Shown piece after piece: positions 9,736 through 20,269 of a stretch of DNA of 64,000 nucleotides (its first letter is position 1; each line of letters starts with the position of its first letter). The stretch covers positions 1 through 64,000 of the forward strand of contig JABLTG010000102.1 of NCBI GenBank assembly GCA_016618085.1, read 5' to 3'. The DNA comes from Neovahlkampfia damariscottae (Eukaryota; Heterolobosea; Selenaionea; Neovahlkampfiida; Neovahlkampfiidae). Below the pieces are notes generated by a model that was given only the letters and a program-made list of their open reading frames with translations, was not told the origin of the DNA and searched no databases. The translations under genes and the position numbers were made by a program.

Positions 9736-10398
9736 TTATTTCTTTCGAAATATAAAAAAATTACTATCATTTTTCATTTTGAAAGTTCTTTTTGACGTTG
9801 ATTTTAAAAGACTTTCTTCAAATTTTTCATTTGAAATTTTTTCATCTTTCGTTGTGAGAAAACAATTGTCTAGTGAATCTTGATCTGTAATAAATTTGTC
9901 ATTTTGATATATTGATAACAATTCAAATTTATCTTCCATCAAAAAAGCTTTAAAGGCATCAGAATGAGAATTATTCACAAATAAAATTCCATTTGGTTTC
10001 AAATACTTTTCACACGGTTCTGAGATAATTCCAGCACTCAAAGAGATTATTAAATCAAAGGTATCTATTTTTTCTTTCATAGTTTCATTGAAATCTTTGC
10101 ATTCAAAATGAATCTTAGTTTCAGTTTTGTAGATTTTATTCTCTTTAACAAATTCTAAAATTGATGGATCATTGAAACAAGTTCCAACATTTTTGTAACT
10201 ATCAAGATATATTACATCTGGAAATACAAGTGATGCCGTTATATGACGGTGACATCCTGGATAAAACACTTTCTTTGGAGTTTCACCTAAATAATCAATG
10301 AGTTGTTGAAAGATATTGAAATGAATATCTTTTAAACCTTTATAACTTTTCAAAAAGAGATTCAACTCTTTCATAGATTGTTTTTTGACCTTTGGCAT
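9736..10398 (-). CDS. Rossmann-fold methyltransferase-like protein
   Basis: A single exon of 220 residues, starting at MPKVKK. After a basic lead, KKVFYPGCHRHITASL takes the place of the SAM-binding motif I loop, VIYLDS follows as the end of strand 2, and DTFDLIISLSAGIIS matches motif IV. KYLKPNGILFVNNSHSDA is the usual post-motif strand. This arrangement occurs in a family annotated as class I SAM-dependent methyltransferase-like in bacteria and protists, with unknown substrate. The glycine-rich loop is shorter than classic GxGxG, so activity is not certain. A CCAAT box (10440-10444) precedes the start. Confidence 0.6.
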   Translation of the reverse strand: MPKVKKQSMKELNLFLKSYKGLKDIHFNIFQQLIDYLGETPKKVFYPGCHRHITASLVFPDVIYLDSYKNVGTCFNDPSILEFVKENKIYKTETKIHFECKDFNETMKEKIDTFDLIISLSAGIISEPCEKYLKPNGILFVNNSHSDAFKAFLMEDKFELLSIYQNDKFITDQDSLDNCFLTTKDEKISNEKFEESLLKSTSKRTFKMKNDSNFFIFRKK

Positions 10399-10467
10399 CT
10401 TACGTTTTCTAAAAAATATTGAAGGTTTAGATTTTTCTTCCAATCAAAACTTGTTCTTTTTTTGAAG

Positions 10468-10800
10468 GTTCATGGAAAAAGAGATCATAATGAGTGGATT
10501 TTTAGAGAAAAGACGTCTATTCATGAAAAGCTGGATGAAAAGCTATTTTGTTCTTGGATTCTACTTCCTTGAGTTATTTCAAAGGCAATGACCAAACCAG
10601 TTGAATTTTTTTATCTGAGAATAAATTCAACATATTTCGTTGTGATGGTCATATTCAAAACTGCTACAAAAACATTTGATTAATAACACAAGGAGAAGTG
10701 GATGAAGAATCACATAAAAAATACATCTTGTCATGGACCATTGAAAATTTATGTAGATCTATTACCTGTTTGTAAAGATTCAAAAATTGAATAAAATCTT
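10468..10800 (+). pseudogene. PH-domain remnant
   Basis: From 10471 a short frame reads MSGFLEKRRLFMKSWMKSYFVL, closely matching the first two strands of a PH domain (GxLxK...WKKRYFVL). The frame then stops, and later pieces such as HKKYILSWTIENL lie in other frames. No intron pattern restores a full domain. It is best read as a decayed copy of a PH-domain gene. Confidence 0.4.
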
Positions 10801-13800
10801 TATTCTTCTTCATAAACAAAATAATCCTTTAAAATTGGATATGTTTTTATCAAATAAGAAACACAAGTTTGAATTTGATTCAAATCATTTGCCGCTATTT
10901 CTGGGTTTTTTTGTTCATTTCTGAGTAAAATAATTCCCCATTGTTTAGCTAATTCATCCGAATCCATTTTATTTTTTGTTGAATTTAAAGATATTTGATG
11001 TAATAAAGATAACAATTGTTGAAAACAATATTTCTTTACAATTGGTAATTTTCCAATTAATTCACGAAAATGTTTCATTTTTTCTTCATGTCCCTCTGGA
11101 ACTTGAACAAATTCATTATACAAATCAAAAGTTAAAATTGGAGTTGGTAATTCAAGGAATAATAATTTCAACATTGACGCAATGGCATGAATATTTTTAT
11201 ATTCTGTTAAATCAATAAATTTACCATGATCAAATAATATTTTTAATCTTGCAATTTCTTCATTTGGTGGTTGAATTTTGAACACATGAACTTGTGTTGT
11301 TGCATGAACAAAAAGATATTCCAAGAGATAAGGAAATACTCTTGGATATAATTTCTTTGTTTTTTCTTTTTCAATTACATCCTCAAATTCTAAACCATAA
11401 ACTCTATTTCTTTCTTTAATTGTTATTTGTTTTGGAATTTCTTTTTTTTCAATTGTTTTTATTGCTTCTTCTTCCATAAATTTCAATGTTTGATGTGTTT
11501 GTGCAATTGTTTTGTGGTAAACATCAAGAATAGATTTAATATGATTTGGGTATGTTTCATTTCTACATGTTTTAATATATTTCATAAAATCAACTAAATT
11601 TTCATATTTCAATTCAACATCTTCATATTTTAATTGATTGTCATTATTATAAAGATAACTGCAGATTAAAAAATCAATTTGTTGACTTACTCTTGATGTA
11701 TTGCTTCAAAGTAATTAATTTTCTTGACAGCATCATCATATAACTTCAATACACCTTCAATATTTGTGAAGAATTCTTCAAATTTCATTGATCGATGTTG
11801 CTGTGATACACTCTTCATCATTGTTGACATGATTTGAATTTTACCAAATAGTCCATCATTTGTTACATTTTCATGCTTTTCAATTTGTTGTTCTTTGAAA
11901 TTTACTGAAAACTCACTCAATTCATGACCTAACAATTGTTCAACTGTTGATAAATCTTTTGTTGCTCTGACATAACTCTCTTTCAAATTCATCAAGGTAG
12001 AATAATGTTGCAATAACATTTCAACTTCTTGTTTCTTTGAAGGAAAGTCTTCAGGTAATTCAAATTTCTTGATCAATTTTTTACTTGATTTTGATCCAAA
12101 GATGTTTTTCAATAAACCTCCTTTTTTTGTTTTTGATTTATCTGATTCTACAGTTATTTTTTTCTGAAGTCCTTTTTCACTTGGAGAAAGAATTGACATT
12201 CTGTATTGTCTCCCTCTCTTTTCAGCAATAGCTGTGAAATCCATTTCTTCTTCTGAAACATGAGGATTGGATTCTTCTGTTTCAGTTGTATTCTCTTCAA
12301 CTAGTTCTTCTTTTTTTCGAATTGAAGGTTGAACTACAGGAGGTGAAGGTGATGCTTTCAAATTTTCAATTGCCAAAAAGATTTTTTTACGATCTCCAAA
12401 ACTTGAAATACCCAAATCTTTTTGCATTTCTTCATTTGTCAATACCAATACGACATCCATTTCAACAACATCATTGTCTTTAAAATTTGGTATGTATTTT
12501 GAATATCCAATAGATTCTAACCATCGATCCACTTCAGTTTGGTGATCATTTTTTGAATGTTCAACATTGAATGCTGAAATTTGATTTTTCATTGATAAAG
12601 TGCGAGGTGACTTGGTTGGAACTTCAGGGATCTCTTTTGATTCTTTAATGTGTGGCTGTTCTTCTTCAGAAGATTTGGTTTCCGGTTTGTTTGGTAAAGG
12701 TTTTGAATCTGGTGATTTTGCTAAAACTGGTAATGGCTTTCCTTTGAATGATGGGCTCTTTAACAAAATCTTTTCTTCATCCGTCACTGCTGTTTCTGAA
12801 GGAGGTGATGGTTTTGGTGGTGGGGTTTTACTCAAAGGTGCTGATGATTTTGGTGATTTTTGAGTTGAAAGTATTTCTTCATCTTCAGAAATAGATGGTT
12901 GAGGTGGTTTTGTTGGAGGTGGTCGTGGTTTTGGACCTTTAAATACTTTTTGTGTTGGAATTTTTTCTTCATTTTCAACTAAATTTTCTGTTGGAGATTT
13001 AGATCTTTGTTTAATATCATCAGGTATTTCTGGAAGTTTTTTTGCTATGGAATTGCTTCTTTGATGTTGTAAACTATCTTTTCTTGGTTTTATCGTTTCT
13101 GGACTTGCTTCATCTACATCTTTTTTTGGTGGAGGTGTATATGCACCAAACAACTTTGGAAGTTGTTTTTTTGGTGCTTTTATCAAAGAAGATTCCATTT
13201 CAGATCCTTCAGATAAAGATTTTTCATGAATTGATGTTTTTCGAGGAATCTGTTTCAATTCATTTGCATCTTCAATTCCAGCATCTTCTTGAGGTGGTTT
13301 GGATTCAGAAATTGATCTTCTATGAATAGCAAATTCGTTTTCTTGAATAGGAACAGATTCCAATAGTTCTTCATTTTTTTTATCTACAACTGGAACTGGT
13401 GATTCTACAACTAGTTTTTTTGGTGGTGGAGGTTTTTTTACAACATCATCTTTTGTTTCCAAAGTTTCTTCTTCAAGTTCCAATTTTGGAAGTGTTGGTT
13501 TTTTGGGAACAGGTGGTTTTCTTTCAACAGATGAATCTGATTGATGATTTATGTCTATTTCATTATTTGGTGAATCTACAATTTTATATGCTTTTTTTTC
13601 ATCAATTTCTTCTTTTTCCACATTTTGTTTTGGATTTGGAGGAGGATTCTTTTTTGGAACTGGTGGTTTATTAATTTCAGTTGAGTGATCTGAGATTTCT
13701 TCATTATTTGAGTTTGTTGGAGAATGACCAAATTTACTTGGAACAGGTGGTTTTTTCTCTGTAATTTCTTTTTGTTCTACAGGTTTTGGTGGTGGAAATT

Positions 13801-14644
13801 GTCCAAACTTTTTCGGTGAAAATACCTTCTTTTCAGTTGCATCTTCTTTAGGTTTTGGAGGTGGAAATTGACCAAATTTCTTCATCACTGGTGTTGAATT
13901 ATCTTCTGATTCTTCATTCTTTTGAGGTGGAAATTGACCAAATTTCTTTGGAACAGGTGGTTTTTTTTCACTTCCAGATAGGTCTTCTTTTTTTGGTGGT
14001 GGAAATTGACCATATTTTTTTGGTACAGGTGGTTTTTTCTCTGAACTTTCCTCTTCAAATTTTGATATTGCTCCAAATTTTTTGGGTGGTAATGGTTTTT
14101 TATCATGTGTGCTTTGAATTGGTTTTTCTTCTTTTTTTTCTTCCGCAATTTTTGGTTCAAATCTATTTTTCATTTCCATCATCCAAGGAACATTTTGGTT
14201 CACTTTTGGTTTTGGTTTTATTTCTTCTTCTTCTTTTTTTTCTGTCGTTACAGGTGAACCTGTTGTATTTTGAGCTTCTTTTTCTTGTCTTTCTTGTCTT
14301 TCAAGTAAAAATTTTTTTGGTACTTTTGGTTTTCTTTTTGTAAAATCTTCTTCAGGTTCAGTGATAACTTCTACTTGCTTCTGTTCTTTTGGTAAAGGTG
14401 GTTTCTTGAGAATTGGAGCTTCCACTTGAGATTTTTTACGTGGAAGTGGTGGTCTTGGTTTCGTTGAAATATTTGTATTGTCTACATGTTTTGATTTGTT
14501 TGGTGGTGATTCAGAGTTAGAAAGTTTATGAATTCTTGAAGCAAACTCAAGTTCTTTGGATTGTTTTTCGACTTCTGATAATGTTGAAATAGTATCTCTC
14601 ACTTCAGATCTGTAATTTTTTTCTCTCTTTGGTTTACCCAACAT
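10800..14644 (-). CDS. Proline-rich SAM - BAR-like - RhoGAP protein
   Basis: Two exons (11691-14644 and 10800-11658, 32-nt intron) join into 1,270 residues. Residues 1-680 are disordered and Pro/Lys-rich, with about ten copies of a motif like EKKPPVPKKFGQFPPPK, likely SH3 ligands. A SAM domain follows (VDRWLESIGYSKYIPNF to GDRKKIFLAIENL, about 710-775), then a helical region of about 200 residues resembling a BAR domain that crosses the intron, and a C-terminal RhoGAP domain (YGLEFEDV to LKDYF). RhoGAP proteins speed GTP hydrolysis on Rho GTPases. The arginine finger position reads VFKIQ, so it is Lys rather than Arg. It shares a promoter interval with the divergent G-alpha gene. Confidence 0.85.
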
Positions 14645-14845
14645 TCCGAAAGTTGGTTTGGTATTTTGACAACTTTGTTTTGTTCAAAATTAAAATGAAA
14701 TGATTGGGCAATTCTTGGCTTCTTTAGGCAACTTTTTTTTTTTTTTTTTCTTATTTTATTTTCATATTCATTTCTATTTTCTTTTTTTTTATTCCAAACT
14801 ATTTGATTGGACATATCAATTAGAAATTGGTTGGAAGAAAAAACA
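14645..14845. promoter_or_regulatory. Bidirectional promoter, RhoGAP and G-alpha
   Basis: Two hundred bases separate the start codons. GATTGG at 14801-14806 and AAATTGGTTGG at 14825-14835 lie just before the G-alpha start. A T-rich tract at 14740-14790 occupies the centre. Both genes act in small or trimeric GTPase signalling, but the shared promoter only suggests co-expression. Confidence 0.4.
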
Positions 14846-16233
14846 ATGAGCACAGAAGAGTTTTCGTACCGTGCTCTGAAAGATGATGTCTCAAGAAATC
14901 AAAATAACGGAGCTTTTTCAAGTTTAATGTCTTTATTGTGTCCTTGTTGTGAGATTGACGATGACCAGATTCAAGATTACGAAGTACAAAACATTTTGAC
15001 AAAAAATAGAGACCCAACCATAAAATTACTCTTACTTGGTATATTTAATTGATATTCTTACCATTAAAAGGATCTGGTGATTCAGGAAAGTCAGTAAGTG
15101 TCAAACAAAAATATAACCGAAAATTCAAAGACAATTTTAAAACAAATTAAAATTATACATCAAAAAGGATATTCTAAAAGAGAAATAGTATGATGTCAAT
15201 CACTGAAAATTGACTTATTTTTTTTGTAGGAAAAATTTAAAAGTGTTGTTTGTATCAATTCTTTATCTAGTATTAAACTTCTTATCAAAAATATGGAACC
15301 TTATGAAATCGAATTCACGCATAATGAAAACGCTAAAAAAGCTGAAACAATTACATCAATCACAGAACAAACTATTTTAAAACAATCATGTGAAATTTTA
15401 ACACCAAACTTAGCTGAAGATATAAAATCAGTTTGGGAAGATGAAGGTATAAAACAAGTGTATGGGTTCAGAAGTGACTTTAATTTAATTGATTCCGCAA
15501 ATTACTTTCTTGATAAAATCACGACCATCGGATCAAAAGATTATCAACCAAGTCAACAAGATATTTTGAGAACAAGACAAAAAACTGTTGGTATTGTAGA
15601 AACTGATTTCAGTATTGATGGAAGAAAAGTACACTATCAAAAATTTGTTTGAATTTTTTTCCATGTTCAACTTTTTTTTAGAATGATTTTTTTTTAGTTC
15701 CGAATTGTAGATGTTGGAGGTCAAAGAAATGAAAGAAGAAAATGGGTAAAGAAAAAACAATTAAATCATTTTAGATTCACTCTTTTGATGATGTTACTGC
15801 TGTCATTTTTGTTACTTCATTAAGTGAATATAATCAAAAAATGGTTGAAGATTCAAAACAAATTAGAATGATGGAATCAATTTTATTATTTAATGAAACT
15901 GTAAATTCAAGATTTTTTAGAAATACACCAATAATTATTTTTTTTAACAAAGATGATATTTTTAGGGAAAAAATACAAAAAATTGATTTGAAATGTTGTT
16001 TTCCTGAATACAAAGGTAATTATTTTAAACCAATTCATTGAAAAGGTGGTTCAAATTATGACAAAGCAATTAAATATATCCATGAACAATTCGTAAATGT
16101 TGATAAGAATAAAAGTAGACAAATATTTACACATATTACATGTGCAACTGATACTAAAGCAATCAAAGTTGTTATTGAGGCTGTCAAAAATATAATTTTA
16201 CGTCAAGTTTTGTTTGAAAATGATTTACTTTGA
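14846..16233 (+). CDS. Heterotrimeric G protein alpha subunit
   Basis: Seven exons (14846-15038, 15071-15093, 15131-15187, 15230-15646, 15698-15745, 15775-16015, 16046-16233; introns 29-51 nt) give 388 residues. All nucleotide motifs are present: P-loop GSGDSGKST, switch I RTRQKTVGI, switch II DVGGQRNERRKW, FFNKDD and THITCATDT. The second exon is only 23 nt. The N-terminus lacks the usual Gly2 for myristoylation but has a CPCC cluster near residue 32 that could be palmitoylated. The protein would couple a seven-TM receptor to effectors at the plasma membrane. Confidence 0.93.
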
Positions 16234-16464
16234 AAATAAAAATTGATTTTTCAGTTTTAATTCTGTTCAAGTTTCGGATAAATTTTCGAGTGATTCAGAG
16301 AGCATAAAATAGTTTCTTCATTCGATAATCATGTTATTGTTTGGTGAAAGAAATAACGTTGGAAAAAATCAACCAATAATGTGAGATTAGAGGAATATTT
16401 AATTCTCCGAATTGCCAATCATTTCGTTTCTAATTAACACAAAAAAAAAGTTAAACACAGAAGA

Positions 16465-17590
16465 ATGTCAGACAAACCAATTTTATTCGGAATGGGTAAT
16501 TTTACAACGAATATTAATTAAATATTAAAAGGAAATCCTCTCCTCGATATTTCAGCACATGTACCAAAAGAATTAGTTGAAAAATACGGAGCTGTTTTTG
16601 GAAATGCTATTTTAGCTGAAGAAAAACACATGCCAGTGTATGAAGAACTTACAAAAGATTATAAAGTTGAATTTATTGCAGGAGGATCTACTCAAAATAC
16701 TCTTCGTGTTTATACTTGGATGCTTCAACAACACAATGTTGCTACTTTCGTTGGATCTGTTGGAAAAGGTAAGTTGTTGAATTTATTTAAATTTTATTTT
16801 TAGACTCATATGCAGAACAAATGAAAAAAGCTGCTAAAGATTGTGGTCTTATTGTTGATTATCATGAAGATGAAAACCCAACTGGAACTTGCGCTGTTTT
16901 AGTTGTTGGTGCAGAAAGAAGTTTAATTGCAAACCTTTCAGCTGCTAATAATTACAAATTTGATCATTTGAAAACAATTGATACTCAAATGAAAGAATCT
17001 AAATTCTATTACTCAGCTGGATATTTCTTAACTGTTTCACCAGAGTCCATGTTACACGTTGCTAAACATGCTGCTGAAAGTGATAAAGTATTCATGACAA
17101 ATTTTGCTGCTACTTTCATCTGTCAATTCTTCCTTGAAAAATTATTATCAGTTCTTCCATACTCAGATTATGTTTTTGCTAATAAAGATGAAGTTATTGC
17201 TTTTGCTCAAGCAATGAAATACGACACTGAAGATGTTGCTGAAGTTGCTAAAAAAGTTTCTTTGATGGACAAAGTAAACACAAAAAGAGAAAGAGTTGTT
17301 GTTTTCACACAAGGAGCTGAACCTGTTATTGTTGCAGTTAACGGAAAAGTACAACAATTTGAAGTTCCAAAAATGGAAGAAAATTCAATTGTTGACATGA
17401 GTAAATTTAACATTTTTATTTTTAAAAATTTTCAGATGGTGCTGGTGATGCATTTTGTGGTGGTTTCATGAGTCAATTAACTCAAGGAAAAGATTTAAAA
17501 ACTTGTGTTGATGCTGGTAATTATGCTGCTCAAACAATTCTTTTACATTCTGGTTGTACATATCCAGAAAAACCAGAGTTCAAAAATTAA
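16465..17590 (+). CDS. Adenosine kinase (PfkB family)
   Basis: Four exons (16465-16495, 16532-16768, 16804-17400, 17436-17590; introns 36, 35 and 35 nt) give 339 residues, the usual length. It phosphorylates adenosine to AMP. GNPLLDIS at the N-terminus, FIAGGSTQNTLRV (PfkB signature 1) and MNGAGDAFCGGF with the catalytic Asp (signature 2) are present. The last intron splits the catalytic motif, and splicing restores it exactly. The final 11 bases overlap, on the opposite strand, the end of the YbeY gene. Confidence 0.93.
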
Positions 17591-18146
17591 ATTTTGATAA
17601 ATATTCTGAAATTTGTTTTTTTTTTAATTTTGAATCTGTCTTCAATGGATCAACTAAATAACCAACAAAGTTCAAATAATTCGCTTGTAAGTCTGCTTGC
17701 AAATTGAAAAATTCTTCATGTTCTTTTTCACCTAATTCGTGGTCATATCCTAAAAGATGAACAATTCCATGTGATATCTAATGTTTTAAATTAGATGAAA
17801 AAATCGTTACTATCCATGACAAATGTTGTTTCATTTCTGTGTTTTCTTGTTCACAATAAGTTTCCAAATAATCCATCGAAATGTAAATTTCTCCTAAATG
17901 TTTTGTCCAAGAATCTTCTTCAGGTATAATTCCAGGTTCATTAAAAATTAAATTTCTGTAAGAAAGGACATCAGTGGTTTCATTTTTATTTCTATCTTTT
18001 TTATTCAACTTCTTTATAGTTTTGTCTCCAGTTAAGATTATATTCACACCAAAATCTGGATATTTTGTACAATTCATTAAAACTTCTGTTATGAATTTCA
18101 CTTTTTTTTTGGAGTATTTTTTGTTCTTTGTGATAACTTGAATCAT
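17580..18146 (-). CDS. YbeY-type endoribonuclease
   Basis: Exons 17811-18146 and 17580-17777 (33-nt intron) give 177 residues. The zinc motif HGIVHLLGYDH is complete only after splicing, and the upstream TTDVLSYRN segment is typical. YbeY is a single-strand RNase for 16S rRNA maturation in bacteria; eukaryotic forms serve mitochondria or plastids. No long presequence is obvious, although MIQVITKNKKYSKKK is basic. The last residues beyond the zinc motif form a Lys-rich tail, and the stop codon lies inside the last codons of the converging adenosine kinase gene. Confidence 0.88.
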
Positions 18147-18238
18147 TTTGGTTGGTCAGAAAATTTCGAAGAATCTGTGAAGTAAGTAGGTAAGGACTTA
18201 GTTATGACAAAAATAACTGACAAAAATAAGATTTTTAT

Positions 18239-19201
18239 TTACATAATTTGACAGTTTTTCTTCGGATCTTCCATAAATTTCGTTTCGGAAATATTCACTC
18301 CTTTTGAAATTTCACTCTCTTTCTCTTCTTTTGCATTTTTAAAGACATAATCAAAAAAATTAGATCTGAAATCTTCTAACTTTTTTACATGTTTGTTAAA
18401 ATCTTGTTCATGATTGTTGTATTTGTTTATATTTAACAGCCCAGAAAAAAAGGTTTGTTCAAAGACTCCTTCAATTTCTGGAAAGGATTTATGTTTTTTG
18501 ACATTAGAAATGAAATCTTCTCTATCTTTTACATCTGTATCTTCACAATGCGTGATGAGAACACCTGATATTTTTTTTGATGCAGGTGAAAGATGTTCAT
18601 AGCATATTTTGATTGCTTCTAATGATTTACTGATATCATTGCAATATGGAATTGTGAACAAGATCAAATGTACCTTAGTGATTTCCCTCTTGATACAAAT
18701 GTTTGTCATATTTTTCAAAATTTCATTGGATCTTTCTTTTTCTTCTTTTTCGAGAACTTCGAACATCCCAGGGTTGTCTATGAAGTTCACAGCAACAGAA
18801 AATTGTTCATCATCAGATACTACAAGATTGCGAATTGTTGGTTCGCGAGTGTTTGAGAAAGGAGTATTCTCTGAATTAAACTTCAATAATATGGAACGAC
18901 GAAGTTGATGGTAGAATGTAGTTTTTCCAACATTAGTTTTTCCAATAATGACAATGTTGAAAGTCATTGATTCTTGTACTTGATATTTTGTTGACCTTCT
19001 GTGAAGAAAAGCTGATTGCTTGTTGGTGATCACATATTTCTCTTCATTTTTTTCACCTATTTCACCAAGTTTTTCATGAATTTTGTCAAATTCTTTGTTT
19101 TCTAAATTCTTAAACTTTTGTTGGATTCCTTCAAGAAGAGTATCAATATGTGATGGTTTTTGATTCATGCCACGCAATTCTCCCATATCACTTACGTGCA
19201 T
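18239..19201 (-). CDS. AIG1/GIMAP-like GTPase with C-terminal CaaX
   Basis: A single exon of 320 residues. A coiled lead of about 75 residues precedes the P-loop GKTNVGKTT, a G3 motif DNPGMFEV and a helical C-terminus. The spacing and the ITHCEDT segment (G4-like) fit AIG1/GIMAP or a related septin-side GTPase family. The last four residues, CQIM, form a CaaX box, so farnesylation and membrane attachment are likely. The start at 19201 (MHVSD) or at 19186 (MGELRG) cannot be decided. A GTAAGT directly after the first ATG looks like a donor but no acceptor gives a better frame. Confidence 0.72.
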   Translation of the reverse strand: MHVSDMGELRGMNQKPSHIDTLLEGIQQKFKNLENKEFDKIHEKLGEIGEKNEEKYVITNKQSAFLHRRSTKYQVQESMTFNIVIIGKTNVGKTTFYHQLRRSILLKFNSENTPFSNTREPTIRNLVVSDDEQFSVAVNFIDNPGMFEVLEKEEKERSNEILKNMTNICIKREITKVHLILFTIPYCNDISKSLEAIKICYEHLSPASKKISGVLITHCEDTDVKDREDFISNVKKHKSFPEIEGVFEQTFFSGLLNINKYNNHEQDFNKHVKKLEDFRSNFFDYVFKNAKEEKESEISKGVNISETKFMEDPKKNCQIM

Positions 19202-19447
19202 GAAATCTCTGTTGATTTTTTGTTTGGATATGTTTTTTCTGTGAATTTATGGATAATAATTATCCGTAACATTTCTAAAATGAGTTGAGTGGATGAATAA
19301 ACAATACAATGATTGGTTGAAAAAATGTTTTGATATTCAGGAAAGTTGGTGCAAGAAATTTTTATATTTTCACATTTCAAGTTGATGATTGTGATGATAT
19401 TTCTCTAGGAAATCTACCAATCAAAATATTGTTGAACGGAAAACAAG
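19202..19447. promoter_or_regulatory. Divergent promoter interval, GIMAP-like and MCP1-like genes
   Basis: The interval holds ACCAATCA at 19416-19423, 25 bases before the plus-strand ATG, and GATTGGTTG near 19311 in the centre. No other structure was recognised. Confidence 0.35.
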
Positions 19448-20116
19448 ATGCAAATTGAAGCATTCAGGAAATGCCAAGCTTTGACTGGGATATTCTTTTC
19501 ATCATATCTTTTTCTTCATTTATTCACTCACATGTTTACTTTATTAGGTGAAGACGAGTTCAACACAGTCCTTGTTCATCTCAGAAAAATTTATCAAAAC
19601 ATTTTTTATGAAGTCACGTTACTTAGTTCCATTGTATTACATATATTCTGTGCTCTTACACTTTGGATAAAAAGAAAAAAAAGAAAAATACAAGAGCCTG
19701 TGATTGTTACAGCCTTTAGATGGTCTGGTTGGTTCATTATGTTCATCATACCAATACATTTCTACTATGGAAGAATTTCACCTTACTTATATAACATTGA
19801 AGTCAATTTTGCATATTCAGCTTATACTCTTTCAGTTTTACAAAAATTATTTTTTCCATATTATTTGCTTTTCACTTCATTTGCTGTTGTTCATTCAATT
19901 GTTGGATTTACAAAAGGATTGGAAATATTAAAGTTCAAAAGTGTGAATTTAAAAATGAGTGTGTATCATTATTTAATTTCTATTGTCATGATTGTGATTA
20001 TGGTTTTGGTTTTATTATCTTATGGAGGTTATTTTTATGAAATTGATAAATATTCTCAATTCGGAAAATTAGCTGAATATTTTGATAAACTTGGAAATTA
20101 TGAATATTTTAAATAA
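19448..20116 (+). CDS. MCP1-like mitochondrial membrane protein (DUF1691)
   Basis: A single exon of 222 residues with five hydrophobic segments. The opening RKCQALTGIFFSSYLFLHLFTHM, with paired His residues, and YQNIFYEVTLLSSIVLHIFCAL resemble the DUF1691 transmembrane domain of yeast MCP1, which is related to succinate dehydrogenase cytochrome b and implicated in mitochondrial lipid homeostasis. The conserved His residues in TM1 and TM2 are present. Assignment rests on the helix pattern and these His positions. Confidence 0.6.
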   Translation: MQIEAFRKCQALTGIFFSSYLFLHLFTHMFTLLGEDEFNTVLVHLRKIYQNIFYEVTLLSSIVLHIFCALTLWIKRKKRKIQEPVIVTAFRWSGWFIMFIIPIHFYYGRISPYLYNIEVNFAYSAYTLSVLQKLFFPYYLLFTSFAVVHSIVGFTKGLEILKFKSVNLKMSVYHYLISIVMIVIMVLVLLSYGGYFYEIDKYSQFGKLAEYFDKLGNYEYFK

Positions 20117-20269
20117 ATTTTCAACTGTCAATCCTCATGTAAGAAGCCTATTATTCCAAACTTTTATTTTGGATATATGTATTTCTCAACTTTGTGGAAT
20201 TGATTTAATTTTTCCGATTTGAAGATTATCTTTCAAGTTCAAAATGAAACAAACAGAATCATTTGACCA

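Noticed and set aside
13885-14160. Lys-rich minus-strand frame inside the repeat region
   Set aside because: It is a shifted reading of the same repeats as the RhoGAP gene and has no independent support.
12286-14343. Several long plus-strand open frames opposite the SAM-BAR-RhoGAP gene
   Set aside because: They are hydrophobic Leu/Val/Phe-rich mirror readings of the Pro/Lys repeat region, with no family resemblance; the minus strand carries the recognised domains.
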